From contig CAKOHR010000007.1 of the NCBI GenBank assembly GCA_934085825.1, positions 15,014 through 79,013 of the forward strand: 64,000 bases of DNA, written 5' to 3'. This document shows, piece by piece, positions 43,724 through 53,941 of this stretch; the first letter of the stretch is position 1, and every line of letters starts with the position of its first letter. The notes under the pieces were generated by a model. That model was given only the letters and a program-made list of their open reading frames with translations. It was not told where the DNA came from and ran no database searches. The position numbers were made by a program, and so were the translations under genes. Origin of the DNA: an uncultured Bacilli bacterium (GTDB lineage: Bacteria; Bacillota_I; Bacilli_A; RF39; UBA660).

Positions 43724-45865
43724 ATGAAAGAAGAAGTAATAAGTAAAGTAAGTAAAAAGATTAATTTGAAAGAATATCAAATTAAGAATGTAATTGAGAT
43801 GTTAAGTGAAGGCGCAACCATACCATTTATGGCTCGTTATAGAAAAGAAGTAACTGGAAATTTAAATGAAGATGAACTTAGACTTATTGAAACAGAATAT
43901 AACTATATGGTTAATTTGGAAAACAGAAAAGAAGATGTTAAAAGATTAATTGATGAAAAGGGGATGCTTACTGATGAAATAGTTAAAGCTATTGATGAAG
44001 CAACTAAATTAAGTGAAGTTGAAGATATTTATACTCCATTTAAAGAAAAGAGAAAAACTAAAGGTACTGAAGCTATTAAACTTGGACTTGAACCTTTAGC
44101 TAAGATCATTATGAGTTTACCAAATAAAACTAGAGATGAAGTTGCTAAAGACTTTATTAATGAAAACGTTAAGACTGTTGATGAAGCCATTACTAACGCT
44201 GGATATATTATTGCTGATTGGATAAGTGATAAGCCTAAATATAGAAAAGCTATTAGAAATTATTATTGGTATAATGGTTTAGTTAAAGGTAAAATCAAAA
44301 AGAATGCTGTTGATGTAAATAAGACATATGAAATATATTATGATTTTGAATGTAAAATAACTAGTATTAAACCACATCAAGTACTTGCACTTGCACGTGC
44401 TGATAAGGAAAAGGTTGTTACATATTCACTTAGTTTGGATAAAGCTGGGGTTATTAAATACTTAGAAGAACAAGTTATTGGTGGTAAATCATCACCACTT
44501 GTAGATGATATGAAAGTATTTATTGAAGATGCTTGGAAAAGACTTTTGGAACCTTCTTTGGAAAGAGATATTAAAGCAGAACTTTATGATAAAGCAAGTG
44601 AATTTGGAATTAATGAATTTGGCAATAATCTAGAAAATTTACTTCTTACACCACCAATTAAGGAAAGTATAGTACTAGGATTTGATCCAGCTTTTAGAAC
44701 TGGTTGTAAGCTTGCTGTCTTAAGTGAAAATGGAGAAGTTTTAGAAATTGGGGTAATTTATCCACATGAGCCTAAAAAAGAAGTTGATATGGCTGAAAAA
44801 ATAATGCTCGCTTTAATTCAAAAACATAATGTTAAGATAATTGCTATTGGTAATGGTACTGCTTCACGTGAAAGTGAAATGTTTGTAGCTAACCTTATAA
44901 AAAAATATAATCTTGATATAAAATATGTTATTGTTAGTGAAGCTGGTGCTAGTGTTTATTCAGCAAGTCCACTTGCTAAGAAAGAGTTTCCTGATTATTC
45001 TGTTGAACAAAGAAGTGCTGTTTCAATTGGCCGTAGACTTCAAGATGCTTTATCAGAACTTGTTAAGATTGACCCAAAGAGTATTGGGGTAGGTTTATAT
45101 CAACACGATTTAAAACAAAAAGAACTTGATGAGGAACTAGGATTTGTAGTTAGTAAAGTTGTTAATGAAGTTGGTGTTAATTTAAATAATGCTAGTGATA
45201 GTATTTTAGGTTATGTATCTGGTTTAAATAAAAAAGTGATTGGTAAGATGCAAGAATATAAAAAGAAAAATGGCGGTTTTACATCACGTGAAGAATTAAA
45301 GAAAGTATCTGGTATGGATGATAAAATATTTGAACAATCGGCAGGATTCCTACGGATATTTGGAAATAATCCATTAGATAAAACTAATATACATCCAGAA
45401 GATTATGAAATTGTTAATAAAATATTAAGTGATAATAATATTGATGTAAAGCTAGTTGGAACTAAAGATATGGAAAGTAAACTAGCTAATATTAAAGATG
45501 AAGCTATTACAAGTAAGTATAATATTAGTAACGAAAAATGGGAAAGCTTTAAAAATAACTTAGTAAGTGGTGTTATTGATCCCCGTGATGATGTTAAACA
45601 AATGAGGCTTAGAAGTGATGTTTTGACAATAGATGATTTAGAGCTTGGTATGAGTTTAGAAGGTACAGTTAGAAATGTTACTGCATTTGGTGCTTTTATT
45701 GATATTGGCCTGCATGATGATGGTTTAGTACATATTTCTAAAATGAGTAAATCATATGTTAAACATCCTAGTGAAATATTAAAAGTTGGAGATATTATTA
45801 CTGTTTATGTTATTAGTATTGATAAAGAAAAAGGAAGAGTTAATTTATCTTTAATTGAGGAGTAA
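43724..45865 (+). CDS. tex: Tex-family RNA-binding transcription accessory protein
   Basis: 713 residues, the standard length. Order: N-terminal Tex helical domain (MLSEGATIPFMARYRKEVTG), central region, YqgF/RNase-H-like fold (VLGFDPAFRTGCKLAVL, about 320-450), helix-hairpin-helix pair (LNNASDSILGYVSGLN, SGMDDKIFEQSAGFLRI), and C-terminal S1 domain (about 635-710, GMSLEGTVRNVTAFGAFIDIG). Binds nucleic acid and is associated with transcription and RNA turnover. Complete. Followed after three bases by a small membrane-anchored protein. Confidence 0.96.
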   Translation: MKEEVISKVSKKINLKEYQIKNVIEMLSEGATIPFMARYRKEVTGNLNEDELRLIETEYNYMVNLENRKEDVKRLIDEKGMLTDEIVKAIDEATKLSEVEDIYTPFKEKRKTKGTEAIKLGLEPLAKIIMSLPNKTRDEVAKDFINENVKTVDEAITNAGYIIADWISDKPKYRKAIRNYYWYNGLVKGKIKKNAVDVNKTYEIYYDFECKITSIKPHQVLALARADKEKVVTYSLSLDKAGVIKYLEEQVIGGKSSPLVDDMKVFIEDAWKRLLEPSLERDIKAELYDKASEFGINEFGNNLENLLLTPPIKESIVLGFDPAFRTGCKLAVLSENGEVLEIGVIYPHEPKKEVDMAEKIMLALIQKHNVKIIAIGNGTASRESEMFVANLIKKYNLDIKYVIVSEAGASVYSASPLAKKEFPDYSVEQRSAVSIGRRLQDALSELVKIDPKSIGVGLYQHDLKQKELDEELGFVVSKVVNEVGVNLNNASDSILGYVSGLNKKVIGKMQEYKKKNGGFTSREELKKVSGMDDKIFEQSAGFLRIFGNNPLDKTNIHPEDYEIVNKILSDNNIDVKLVGTKDMESKLANIKDEAITSKYNISNEKWESFKNNLVSGVIDPRDDVKQMRLRSDVLTIDDLELGMSLEGTVRNVTAFGAFIDIGLHDDGLVHISKMSKSYVKHPSEILKVGDIITVYVISIDKEKGRVNLSLIEE

Positions 45866-45868
45866 ATT

Positions 45869-46564
45869 ATGAAATTAATATTTAGATTAATTAAAATTGT
45901 TATTATATTTTTATTAATTGGTGGTTGTTTTTATCTTCTTATAAATAAAACATTTATTTATGATAATTATAAAACGGAAATAATGGAAAGTGATGGCATA
46001 CCTCTAAAGAAATTTATGTATGTTGTTGATAATGATGATAGTAATGAAGCTAAGTTTTATACATTATTATCTAATAGTACATTAGGTAATAAGAAAAAAA
46101 GCTATTTAAATGATTTGGAATCATGCTATGGAAATTATTATTATGATGAAAGAAATAATATTACTATTACTAAATATGATATTATTGATAAAAAATATTA
46201 TAGAGAAGTTGATATTAATTATGTAGGTGATAATTATTGTAGCCAAGATTATAAACTTAGTGATATGTGGATTTATGATTATATTAATAAAAGTGCTTAT
46301 TTAACTGGTGATATTACAGAAAAAAATATGACTGTTTTAGTTGATAAAATATATAAAAGCAAAAATATAGAACCAGATGTAAGAGATTATAATAGTGAAT
46401 ATAGTTATAAAGTTAATTGCGAAAATAATGAAGAGAAGTATACTTTAATTTTTGAAGATTTTGGCGAAAATGAGTTACTTGTCAAACGTGAAGTGAGTGG
46501 CAATACTAAGTTCGCAGTTTATGAAATTGAAAATGTTAAAGAATATTTGAAAAGTTTAAAATAA
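45869..46564 (+). CDS. Membrane-anchored hypothetical protein
   Basis: 231 residues. N-terminal hydrophobic helix (about 5-28, LIKIVIIFLLIGGCFYLLI) that could be a signal anchor; no true lipobox position. The rest is predicted extracellular, Tyr/Asn/Asp-rich, with four cysteines that could form disulfides. No family recognised. GAGGAG overlapping the tex stop gives tight coupling with tex. A bidirectional terminator follows. Confidence 0.65.
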   Translation: MKLIFRLIKIVIIFLLIGGCFYLLINKTFIYDNYKTEIMESDGIPLKKFMYVVDNDDSNEAKFYTLLSNSTLGNKKKSYLNDLESCYGNYYYDERNNITITKYDIIDKKYYREVDINYVGDNYCSQDYKLSDMWIYDYINKSAYLTGDITEKNMTVLVDKIYKSKNIEPDVRDYNSEYSYKVNCENNEEKYTLIFEDFGENELLVKREVSGNTKFAVYEIENVKEYLKSLK

Positions 46565-46658
46565 AAAAGCTAAGCGTTAAGCCTAGCTTTTTTGGTGTGA
46601 GCTAAACATCAAAAGGTCAAAAACCTTTGGTAAAATATGAAAAAGAGATGTTTCTCAC
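46562..46658 (-). ncRNA. Putative small RNA with strong promoter and long stem
   Basis: About 97 nt on the minus strand. A near-perfect outer stem pairs 46597-46601 plus 46604-46610 with 46647-46658 (12 bp with one 2-nt bulge; GTGAGAAACATC against GATGTTT and CTCAC). An inner hairpin AAAGGT/ACCTTT lies at 46612-46628. The 3' end is a terminator (AAGCTAGGC.. hairpin, T6). It lies in the gap between a membrane protein gene and a divergently oriented permease gene. No family recognised. Confidence 0.65.
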
Positions 46659-46664
46659 ATATTA

Positions 46665-46693
46665 ATTATATGTGATATTAATGTTATTGTCAA
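46665..46693 (-). promoter_or_regulatory. Consensus promoter of the small RNA
   Basis: On the minus strand: perfect TTGACA (46688-46693), 17-base spacer, perfect TATAAT (46665-46670). Confidence 0.8.
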
Positions 46694-46739
46694 ATTAAAA
46701 AGAAGTGTGATATAATTTATCTGAAGGATGGTGTTTTAA

Positions 46740-47390
46740 ATGGATACAATTTGTAGATATTTTTTGTATTTCATTATATATTCGATGATAGGTTGGTTTA
46801 TGGAAGTATGTGTATCACTTTGGAATAAACATAAATTTATAAATAGAGGTTTTTTAATAGGGCCTTATTGTCCGATTTATGGATGGGGTTCACTTGCAAT
46901 TATACTAGTAGTAGGACAAAATACTTCTGATGTGTTAGCTGTATTTTTAAAAGCAATTTTAATTTGTTCTTTACTTGAATATTTTACTAGTTATTTTATG
47001 GAAAAAATATATAATGTTAGATGGTGGGATTATTCAAATAAAAAATTTAATATTAATGGAAGAATATGTTTGGAAACAATGGTTCCTTTTGGGATTCTTG
47101 CACTTCTAATAATATATGTTGTACATCCTATTATAATAAAATTTGTAGGATTACTTTCTCCGCTTGCTTTAATTATAGTGTCAACTTTAATATTTATTAT
47201 CTATTTTGTTGATAATGTTATCTCAACATTTATTTTATTCAAAATTAAAGGGAAAATTAAAAGCGAGAAAAAGGATAATACTGAAAAAATAAAAAAATAT
47301 ATTGAAAAATGGTTTCAAGATAATTCAATATTATATCGTAGAATTAAAAATGCATTTCCAAAATTTGAAATATTTAAAAAAATCAAATAA
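46740..47390 (+). CDS. Putative ABC-transporter permease-like membrane protein (PF06541-type)
   Basis: 216 residues with about five TM helices. The N-terminal block SMIGWFMEVCVSLWNKHKFINRGFLIGPYCPIYGWG, spread over residues 15-50, is the signature of the 'putative ABC transporter permease' family (CmpB-like). RWWDYSNKKFNINGRICLE is the second conserved block. The annotation 'ABC permease' is historical; no ATPase is nearby and function is unproven. The C-terminus is a charged cytoplasmic helix. Confidence 0.85.
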   Translation: MDTICRYFLYFIIYSMIGWFMEVCVSLWNKHKFINRGFLIGPYCPIYGWGSLAIILVVGQNTSDVLAVFLKAILICSLLEYFTSYFMEKIYNVRWWDYSNKKFNINGRICLETMVPFGILALLIIYVVHPIIIKFVGLLSPLALIIVSTLIFIIYFVDNVISTFILFKIKGKIKSEKKDNTEKIKKYIEKWFQDNSILYRRIKNAFPKFEIFKKIK

Positions 47391-47451
47391 ACTTTATTTA
47401 CAAAAACTTCTTTTAATGATAGAATAACTATTCGTTAAAGGGAGTTTTTTT

Positions 47452-48219
47452 ATGCAAAAAGTGTATGGATTTACAAATGAGTTCATAGCGGCTTATCCAG
47501 AAATTTATAATTTTGAAAATGCTGATGTTTTAAGTGTATTAGGTAGTGGTGATCAGTATTTTATGTCTGTTTTAGCTGGAGCTAAGGATGTCACACTTTT
47601 TGATATTAATATAAATGCTTGGTATCATTTTGTTTTGAAATTTATGGCTATTAGACGTTTGTCTTATGAGGAGTTTTGGCAATTTTTTATAACTGACAAT
47701 TTAAATAATTTAAAATTATATTCTAAAATTTGTGAATATTTGCCAAAAGATGTAAAAAAATTTTTTGATATTATGAAATTTACTTGTTTGAAATTTTCAA
47801 ATATTAAAATAAGGGCTACATTTTTGGATTGCCTAAAAAAAGAAGATTATTTGAGAATGTTACCATATTTAAATGAAGATAATTATTATAAATTACAAGA
47901 ATTACTTAATAAAAAAGAACTTCCAAAGTGTTATATTAAAGATTTTGTGGAAATTGCTTTAAGTAAAGAAAGAAAAGATTACGATTTATTACTTTTATCA
48001 AATATTTATCATTGGATGGATTTTACTCCATATGATTTTATGACTTTATTAAATCAGTTTGATCCATGCATTATTCAAGCTTTATATTCTTGGCATTATA
48101 GTAAAGAAATTGAAAATTTTATAAATTTAGGTTTTGACCTTGTAAAAGTTCCTGCGGTAAAACCTACAGTGTTTAATGATGGTGTAAATTATGTGTTGAC
48201 ATATAAAAGGTCAAAGTGA
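47452..48219 (+). CDS. DUF3419-like SAM-binding protein
   Basis: 255 residues, soluble. A Rossmann-type nucleotide site is visible near the N-terminus: ADVLSVLGSGDQYFMSVLAGAKDVTLFDIN. Later YDLLLLSNIYHWMDFTPYDF fits motif post-II of methyltransferases. The arrangement resembles DUF3419, the family of BtaA-type aminocarboxypropyl transferases, and related orphan proteins in Bacillota. Reaction unknown. GGAG with good spacing precedes the ATG. Confidence 0.6.
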   Translation: MQKVYGFTNEFIAAYPEIYNFENADVLSVLGSGDQYFMSVLAGAKDVTLFDININAWYHFVLKFMAIRRLSYEEFWQFFITDNLNNLKLYSKICEYLPKDVKKFFDIMKFTCLKFSNIKIRATFLDCLKKEDYLRMLPYLNEDNYYKLQELLNKKELPKCYIKDFVEIALSKERKDYDLLLLSNIYHWMDFTPYDFMTLLNQFDPCIIQALYSWHYSKEIENFINLGFDLVKVPAVKPTVFNDGVNYVLTYKRSK

Positions 48220-48273
48220 TGCAAATTATTGCATTTTCTAGGGATAGATAATATAATAAGATAGGTGATTTAG

Positions 48274-49611
48274 ATGTACGAAAATAAGAAAATATTAATT
48301 TTAGGAGCTGCTAAGAGTGGAATAGCAGTTGCAAGACTGTTAGCAGGAAAAAATAATAATATTATTTTAACTGATTTAAATGAAATTAATGAAGAAGTAT
48401 CTAGAGAGTTAGAGTCTTTAGGAGTAAAAATAGTTATAACAAAAAATCAATTAGATCTTTTGGACGAATCATGGGATTTAATAATTAAAAATCCGGCGAT
48501 TATGTCAACGAGCGCTCTTATAAAAAAGTGTGGAGAATTAAATTTAAGAGTAGAAAATGAAATGGAAGTTGCTTATCATTTTTTGCCTAATGATATAAAG
48601 ATTCTTGGTGTTACTGGTTCTAATGGAAAAACTACTACTACAACGATGTTATATAATATGTTGATGCTTTCTGGATATAGTGTTGTGCTTGGAGGAAATA
48701 TAGGTACACCCTTAACAGATTTGCTTGGAAATATTAAATCAGGTGATATTTTACTTTTGGAAATAAGCGATCATCAATTATGTGATTTTCATGATTTTAA
48801 AACTGATATTAGTGTGCTTACAAATATTTGTCCTACTCATTTAGATTATCATGGATCTTATGAGCATTACATGATGACTAAGAAGAATGTATTTAATAAT
48901 CATACTGAGAAAGAAATTGCTATTATAAATAAGGACAATGAAGATGCTTGTAAAGTTAGTAGCGATATTAAATCCACTAAGGTTTACTTTAGTAAGTTTG
49001 ATAAAACTTGTAAAACTTATTATGAAAATGGCAATATTTATTTAAATGGTAAACATGTTTTAGATGCTTCTGAAATTGGTGTGCCAGGTGAACATAATAT
49101 AGAAAATGTTATGGCAGCCTTAAGTGCAGCTAGTTATTTTGATTTAGATATGGATAAAATAAAAGAATTTTTGCGTTCTTTTGGTGGGGTAGAACATCGT
49201 TTGGAATTTGTTAAAAATATTGATGGCGTAGAATATTATAATGACAGTAAATCTACAAATCCTACTTCGACTATAACAGCTTTAAAAACTTTTAATAAAA
49301 ATGTTCATCTAATTCTTGGAGGACTTAATCGTAATCAAGATTATCATGAATTAGATAAATATATGAAAAATGTTGTTTATATTTATGCTATTGGTGGTAC
49401 AACTGATGCTGTTGCAGATTATGCAAAAGAACTTAATATTCCTTGTTTTAAAGGTTATACTTTAGCAAAAGCAATGGAATTTTTAAAAAATAATGTATCT
49501 AGTGGGGAAGTTGTTTTGCTTTCTCCTGGTGCTTCAAGTCAAGACCAATATCCTCATTTTGAAGATAGAGGTAATGAATTTAAAAATATTGTTAATGAAA
49601 TAAAAGCGTAA
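48274..49611 (+). CDS. murD: UDP-N-acetylmuramoylalanine--D-glutamate ligase
   Basis: 445 residues, standard length. Cytoplasmic peptidoglycan-precursor ligase adding D-Glu to UDP-MurNAc-L-Ala. N-terminal Rossmann domain (ILILGAAKSGIAVARLLA), central ATPase with P-loop GVTGSNGKTTTTTML, conserved LTNICPTHLDYHGSYEHY, and C-terminal ligand domain with YNDSKSTNPTSTITAL and LSPGASSQDQYPHFEDRG. One oddity: the usual 'E.SSfQL' is EISDHQL here. Isolated from the dcw cluster. A terminator follows. Confidence 0.96.
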   Translation: MYENKKILILGAAKSGIAVARLLAGKNNNIILTDLNEINEEVSRELESLGVKIVITKNQLDLLDESWDLIIKNPAIMSTSALIKKCGELNLRVENEMEVAYHFLPNDIKILGVTGSNGKTTTTTMLYNMLMLSGYSVVLGGNIGTPLTDLLGNIKSGDILLLEISDHQLCDFHDFKTDISVLTNICPTHLDYHGSYEHYMMTKKNVFNNHTEKEIAIINKDNEDACKVSSDIKSTKVYFSKFDKTCKTYYENGNIYLNGKHVLDASEIGVPGEHNIENVMAALSAASYFDLDMDKIKEFLRSFGGVEHRLEFVKNIDGVEYYNDSKSTNPTSTITALKTFNKNVHLILGGLNRNQDYHELDKYMKNVVYIYAIGGTTDAVADYAKELNIPCFKGYTLAKAMEFLKNNVSSGEVVLLSPGASSQDQYPHFEDRGNEFKNIVNEIKA

Positions 49612-49637
49612 ATTGATAATGATTTATGCTTTTTCTA
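49604..49637 (+). terminator. Terminator after murD
   Basis: AAAGCGTAAAT pairs with ATTTATGCTTT (one G-U), followed by T-rich sequence; overlaps the stop codon. Confidence 0.7.
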
Positions 49638-49698
49638 TTATCATAAATTATTGCTTTTTTCAGTATTTTTGTTATAATTTAATAGGTGGTAGATAATT

Positions 49699-50592
49699 AT
49701 GAAATATTTAATTAATGCTTTTTGGGGATTTTGTATGGCACTAGCTGATAGTGTTCCAGGTGTAAGTGGTGGTACTATTGCATTTATTTTGGGCTTTTAT
49801 GATAAGTTTATAAATGCTTTAAATGATGTATTTTATGGAGATATGGCAAAGAAGAAATCTGCTATATGGTTTTTGTTTAAACTTGGAACTGGATGGGTTG
49901 TGGGGCTTAGTTTAGCAACTTTGGTACTTACAAGTTTATTTGAAAGTAAGATATATGCTGTAAGTTCTTTATTTTTAGGTTTTATTATATTTTCTATACC
50001 TTTAATTATTAAAGAAGAAAAAGAAAATATAAAAGGAAAGTATAAGAATATTATATTTACTATAATTGGAATATTAATTGTTTCTTTGATTACTTACTTT
50101 AATCCAATTTCTGGTGGTTCTAGTGTTAATATTGCTAATTTAAATTTCGGCCTCGGTATATATATTTTACTAGTTGGTATGGTTGCTATAAGTGCCATGG
50201 TATTACCTGGAATATCTGGTTCTACGTTGCTACTTATTTTTGGATTATATATTCCAATTATTAGTGCTATTAAAGAATTTTTGCATTTAAATTTTACTTA
50301 TTTTCCAGCACTTCTTTGTTTTGGTTTGGGAGTTCTTTTAGGTATTGCTTTAGTTATTAAATTAATAAAGATTGCTTTGGAAAAACATCGTAGTGCTACA
50401 GTATATTTAATACTTGGATTAATGATTGGTTCATTGTATGCAATTGTTATGGGACCAACAACTCTTGAAGTTCCTAAAGATGCTATGAGTTTTGAAACTT
50501 TTAATATTTTTTACTTTATAATTGGGGGCTTAGTTATATTTGGCTTGGAAAAAATTAAAGAATTATTAGAAAAAAAGCATATTGAAGGTTAA
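49699..50592 (+). CDS. DUF368 / PopT-like membrane protein
   Basis: 297 residues, about eight TM helices. The family motif MALADSVPGVSGGTIAFILGFYD is at the N-terminus and its internal counterpart AISAMVLPGISGSTLLLIFG lies mid-protein, giving the pseudo-symmetric 'PG.SGgt' pair. DUF368 proteins (PopT in Vibrio) have been proposed to recycle undecaprenyl phosphate across the membrane. The adjacent PAP2 phosphatase and dgkA genes fit a lipid-carrier and phospholipid recycling operon. GGTGG precedes the ATG. Confidence 0.88.
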   Translation: MKYLINAFWGFCMALADSVPGVSGGTIAFILGFYDKFINALNDVFYGDMAKKKSAIWFLFKLGTGWVVGLSLATLVLTSLFESKIYAVSSLFLGFIIFSIPLIIKEEKENIKGKYKNIIFTIIGILIVSLITYFNPISGGSSVNIANLNFGLGIYILLVGMVAISAMVLPGISGSTLLLIFGLYIPIISAIKEFLHLNFTYFPALLCFGLGVLLGIALVIKLIKIALEKHRSATVYLILGLMIGSLYAIVMGPTTLEVPKDAMSFETFNIFYFIIGGLVIFGLEKIKELLEKKHIEG

Positions 50593-50595
50593 TTT

Positions 50596-51201
50596 ATGAA
50601 AATTTTTAGAATTTTAATTGTATTTTTTTCTTTGCTACTTTTTAGTATAATTTGTTATTTTGTTTGTAGATATGATGTTTTAAAAATTGATACGTATGTA
50701 AGTGACTTTGTTATTAATAACATCATAAATAATAAATTTACTTCTATGTGTAAAGTAATAACACAGTTGGGTGGTACTTCATTTATCGTTTTAGTTAGTA
50801 TTTTAATTTTTATATTTTGGAAAGAAAGGTGGTTTGTAACTTTTGATTTAGTTGGTGTTGTTGCACTTAATCAACTCATCAAATTTATAGTAAAAAGACC
50901 AAGACCAAATTTTTATCGATTAGTTAATGCCAGTGGATATAGTTTTCCTTCAGGACATTCTATGGTATGTATAGCTTTTTATGGTATAATGGTATATCTT
51001 ATTTATAAAAATATTAAGAATAATAATTTAAAATATGCATTAATTATATTGTTGGGATTATTAATTATACTTATTGGTTTTAGTAGAATTTATGTTGGTG
51101 TGCATTATTTTACTGATGTCATAGCGGGTTTACTTTTAGGACTTGCTTATTTAATAGTATATATTTGGATTTATAAAAGGGTGAATAAAAATGAAGAGTA
51201 A
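50596..51201 (+). CDS. PAP2-family membrane phosphatase
   Basis: 201 residues, about five TM helices. The three PAP2 motifs are complete: KFIVKRPRPNFYR, YSFPSGHSMV and SRIYVGVHYFTDVIAG with catalytic His. Such enzymes dephosphorylate undecaprenyl diphosphate, phosphatidate or phosphatidylglycerophosphate. It starts 3 bases after the DUF368 stop and overlaps dgkA by 11 bases, so the three act as one operon. The exact substrate cannot be set from sequence. Confidence 0.92.
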   Translation: MKIFRILIVFFSLLLFSIICYFVCRYDVLKIDTYVSDFVINNIINNKFTSMCKVITQLGGTSFIVLVSILIFIFWKERWFVTFDLVGVVALNQLIKFIVKRPRPNFYRLVNASGYSFPSGHSMVCIAFYGIMVYLIYKNIKNNNLKYALIILLGLLIILIGFSRIYVGVHYFTDVIAGLLLGLAYLIVYIWIYKRVNKNEE

Positions 51202-51559
51202 TAATTTAATAAGTAGTTTTAAGTATGCGATGCAAGGTATATTAAGGGCTTTTAAAACCGAAAGAAATTTAAAAATACATGCATCTATGATGATGATTGT
51301 AGTAATACTTGGTGTTATTTTTAAAATTGCTGTATGGGAATGGATTACTTGTATTATTTTATTTGCTTTAGTTATTGGAGCTGAACTTTTAAATACTTCA
51401 ATTGAAGAAATGGTTAATTTATTATCTCCGGAGATAAGAGTACATGCAAAATACGCGAAAGATATTGCTGCTGGAGCAGTTTTAATATTTGCAATTGCAT
51501 CTGCCATTGTTGGTGCTATAATATTTATACCAAAAATACTAGTTTATTTTAATTTATAA
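51191..51559 (+). CDS. dgkA: Diacylglycerol/undecaprenol kinase
   Basis: 122 residues, three TM helices, the small prokaryotic DgkA type. The family motif GAELLNTSIEEMVN contains the catalytic Glu (usually E.iNTaIE), followed by HAKYAKDIAAGAVLI. In Gram-positive bacteria the enzyme phosphorylates undecaprenol. Overlap with the PAP2 gene and the DUF368 neighbour supports lipid-carrier metabolism. A terminator (AAGTCA/TGACTT, T6) follows and runs into a duplicated surface-gene promoter. Confidence 0.93.
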   Translation: MKSNNLISSFKYAMQGILRAFKTERNLKIHASMMMIVVILGVIFKIAVWEWITCIILFALVIGAELLNTSIEEMVNLLSPEIRVHAKYAKDIAAGAVLIFAIASAIVGAIIFIPKILVYFNL

Positions 51560-51643
51560 AAGTCAAAAAGTGACTTTTTTGATGCAAAATAGCTATATAA
51601 TAGAGTGAATATCCAGTGTGATATTGTTATAAATGGTGGTTAC

Positions 51644-51778
51644 ATGAAAAAGAAAATATTGATTTTATCGGCATTTGCTTTAATTATTGGAGTAATAATA
51701 TTATATAAAAATTATAGTAAAAATGATGAAGCCAAAGTTGTGAATAACAGAAAACACTTATTATTTGGAATACTATAA
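51644..51778 (+). pseudogene. Second truncated 5' copy of the 9.3-kb surface protein gene
   Basis: ATG 51644 opens a 44-codon frame MKKKILILSAFALIIGVIIL that matches the signal anchor of the 9267 gene. It then loses frame (one or more bases missing before the AACACTTATT that corresponds to its 'LSMM') and stops. Upstream, TATATAATAGAG, CAGTGTGATATTGTTATAAA and GGTTAC match the 9.2-kb and 43.4-kb copies, so promoter, leader and signal were copied together. The remaining gap to uvrB holds only a terminator. Confidence 0.85.
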
Positions 51779-51832
51779 AGAGCCATGTAAGCCTTTATTT
51801 GTTTTGTGATAAAAAATAAATATGTGCATAAA

Positions 51833-51866
51833 AGAAACCAAATAGAATTTTTATTTGGTTTCTTTT
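51833..51866 (-). terminator. Terminator of uvrB
   Basis: AAAGAAACCAAATA pairs perfectly with TATTTGGTTTCTTT; the stem includes the last codons and stop of uvrB. Confidence 0.75.
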
Positions 51867-53803
51867 AATTCAAAATAAATATCTCTAAGTTCCATAGCTT
51901 TTTCAAAGTCCATTGCTGCAGCAGCTTCACGCATTTCTTTTTCGATTTGTTCAATTTGTATAGCTTTTTCTTTTTTGGATAGTTTTGGCTTTTTGCCAGT
52001 TACTTCATTTGTTACAACTTCTTTTATGTCTTTGATGATTGTTTTTGGTGTTATACCATGAATTTTATTATATTCTTCTTGGATAGCACGTCTTCTTTGG
52101 GTTTCTGTAATTGCTTCATTCATAGAATCACTATATTTATCTGCATACATAATTACTTTACCATTTTCATTACGTGCTGCTCTTCCAATAGTTTGAATTA
52201 AACTGCGTGTACTTCGAAGGAAACCTTGTTTATCAGCATCTAATATACATATTAAACTTACTTCAGGTATATCTAAGCCTTCACGAAGTAGGTTAATTCC
52301 AACAATACAATCATAAACTCCACTTCTTAAATCATGTATAATTTTAAGTCTTTCAAGGGTTTTGATTTCACTATGTAAGTATGCAACTTTAATATTCATT
52401 TCTTTTAAATAATTTGTTAATTCTTCACTCATTCTAATTGTAAGTGTAGTTATTAAAACTCTTTCATTTTTCTTAATTCTATCATTTATTTCACTTATTA
52501 TATCATCAATTTGCCCTTCAGATTTACGGACTTCAATAATTGGGTCAAGTAATCCCGTTGGTCTAATGATTTGTTCTACAAATTTATTATTTGTTTTTTC
52601 CAGTTCATAGTCACCTGGTGTTGCAGAAACATAAATTGCTTGATTAATTTTTTCTTCAAATTCTTCAAATTTAAGTGGTCTATTGTCTAGAGCACTCGGA
52701 AGTCTAAAACCATAATCAACTAAAGTTTGTTTACGCATTCTATCACCATTATACATGGCTCTTACTTGGGGCAAAGTAACGTGGGATTCATCCACTACTA
52801 GTAGAAAATCTTTAGGGAAGAAATCTATTAAACATGATGGTGTTTCTCCCGCGACTCTTAAAGCTAGATGTCTTGAATAGTTTTCAACACCATTACAAAA
52901 TCCTGTTTCTCTTAGCATCTCTAAATCATAGTTAGTTCTTTCACGTAATCTTTGTTCTTCGATTAGTTTGTTTTCACTTTTTAATTCTTCAAGTCTTTCT
53001 TTAAGCTCTGCTTCAATTCTATTGCATGCTTCATCTAATTTTTCTTTACTTGTTACAAAGTGAGAAGCTGGTGATATGGTAACTGATTTTTTACTTTGTG
53101 ATACAACCCCAGTAAGTGGGTCAAATGTACAAATTTCTGCTACTATGTCATCTTCTAAAATGATTCTAATACCACTTACTTTTTCATTAACAGGTATAAT
53201 GTCTATGTTGTTTCCTCTGGCTCTAAATGTTCCACGATGAAAGTCTAAATCATTTCTTTCATATGTCATGTCAACAAGTCTATTTAGTATTTTACCTCTA
53301 GATATTTTGTCCCCAACAGTTAATATTAACATGTTTTTTTCGTATTCTTCTTTTTCACCAATACCATAAATACATGATACTGATGCAACTACTATAACAT
53401 CTTTATAATTAATTAGAGCACTTGTTGCAGCATGTCTTAATTCATCAATTTCATCATTTATTGATGAATCTTTTTCTATGTATGTGTCACTGCTTGGTAC
53501 ATACGCTTCAGGTTGATAATAATCATAGTAAGATACAAAATATTCTACATGATTATTTGGAAAAAATTCTTTTAGTTCTGCATAAAGTTGTCCTGCTAAA
53601 GTTTTGTTATGAGCTAAAACTAGGGTAGGTTTGTTAGTTTTCTCTATAACATTTGCTATTGTAAATGTTTTACCTGTACCTGTTGCACCTAATAAAACTT
53701 GTTCTTTTTTTCCTTCGTTTATACCATCCACTAATTCTTTAATTGCTTCAGGTTGGTCACCACTAGGTTTATATTTACTTACTAATTCAAATTTATCTTT
53801 CAT
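51851..53803 (-). CDS. uvrB: Excinuclease ABC subunit B
   Basis: About 650 residues from the ATG at 53803 after GGAGGAAAC; the frame continues upstream but lacks a site. DNA-damage recognition helicase of nucleotide excision repair, acting with UvrA and UvrC. Walker [13 protein letters not shown], beta-hairpin region [22 protein letters not shown]-like box [10 protein letters not shown], helicase motif [11 protein letters not shown] and C-terminal UVR motif ([20 protein letters not shown]). Complete. uvrA is not adjacent, unlike in many Firmicutes. Confidence 0.97.
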   Translation of the reverse strand: MKDKFELVSKYKPSGDQPEAIKELVDGINEGKKEQVLLGATGTGKTFTIANVIEKTNKPTLVLAHNKTLAGQLYAELKEFFPNNHVEYFVSYYDYYQPEAYVPSSDTYIEKDSSINDEIDELRHAATSALINYKDVIVVASVSCIYGIGEKEEYEKNMLILTVGDKISRGKILNRLVDMTYERNDLDFHRGTFRARGNNIDIIPVNEKVSGIRIILEDDIVAEICTFDPLTGVVSQSKKSVTISPASHFVTSKEKLDEACNRIEAELKERLEELKSENKLIEEQRLRERTNYDLEMLRETGFCNGVENYSRHLALRVAGETPSCLIDFFPKDFLLVVDESHVTLPQVRAMYNGDRMRKQTLVDYGFRLPSALDNRPLKFEEFEEKINQAIYVSATPGDYELEKTNNKFVEQIIRPTGLLDPIIEVRKSEGQIDDIISEINDRIKKNERVLITTLTIRMSEELTNYLKEMNIKVAYLHSEIKTLERLKIIHDLRSGVYDCIVGINLLREGLDIPEVSLICILDADKQGFLRSTRSLIQTIGRAARNENGKVIMYADKYSDSMNEAITETQRRRAIQEEYNKIHGITPKTIIKDIKEVVTNEVTGKKPKLSKKEKAIQIEQIEKEMREAAAAMDFEKAMELRDIYFELKETK

Positions 53804-53941
53804 AGTTTCCTCCATTCTAAAGTTTATTGATAATAATATATTGTTTTCAACTAACAATGATATTATACTAGACAAATACTTGTTCGTCAATTAAAATGCT
53901 AGTAATTGTTATAATTAAATTAAAAGTAATAATAAAATAAA

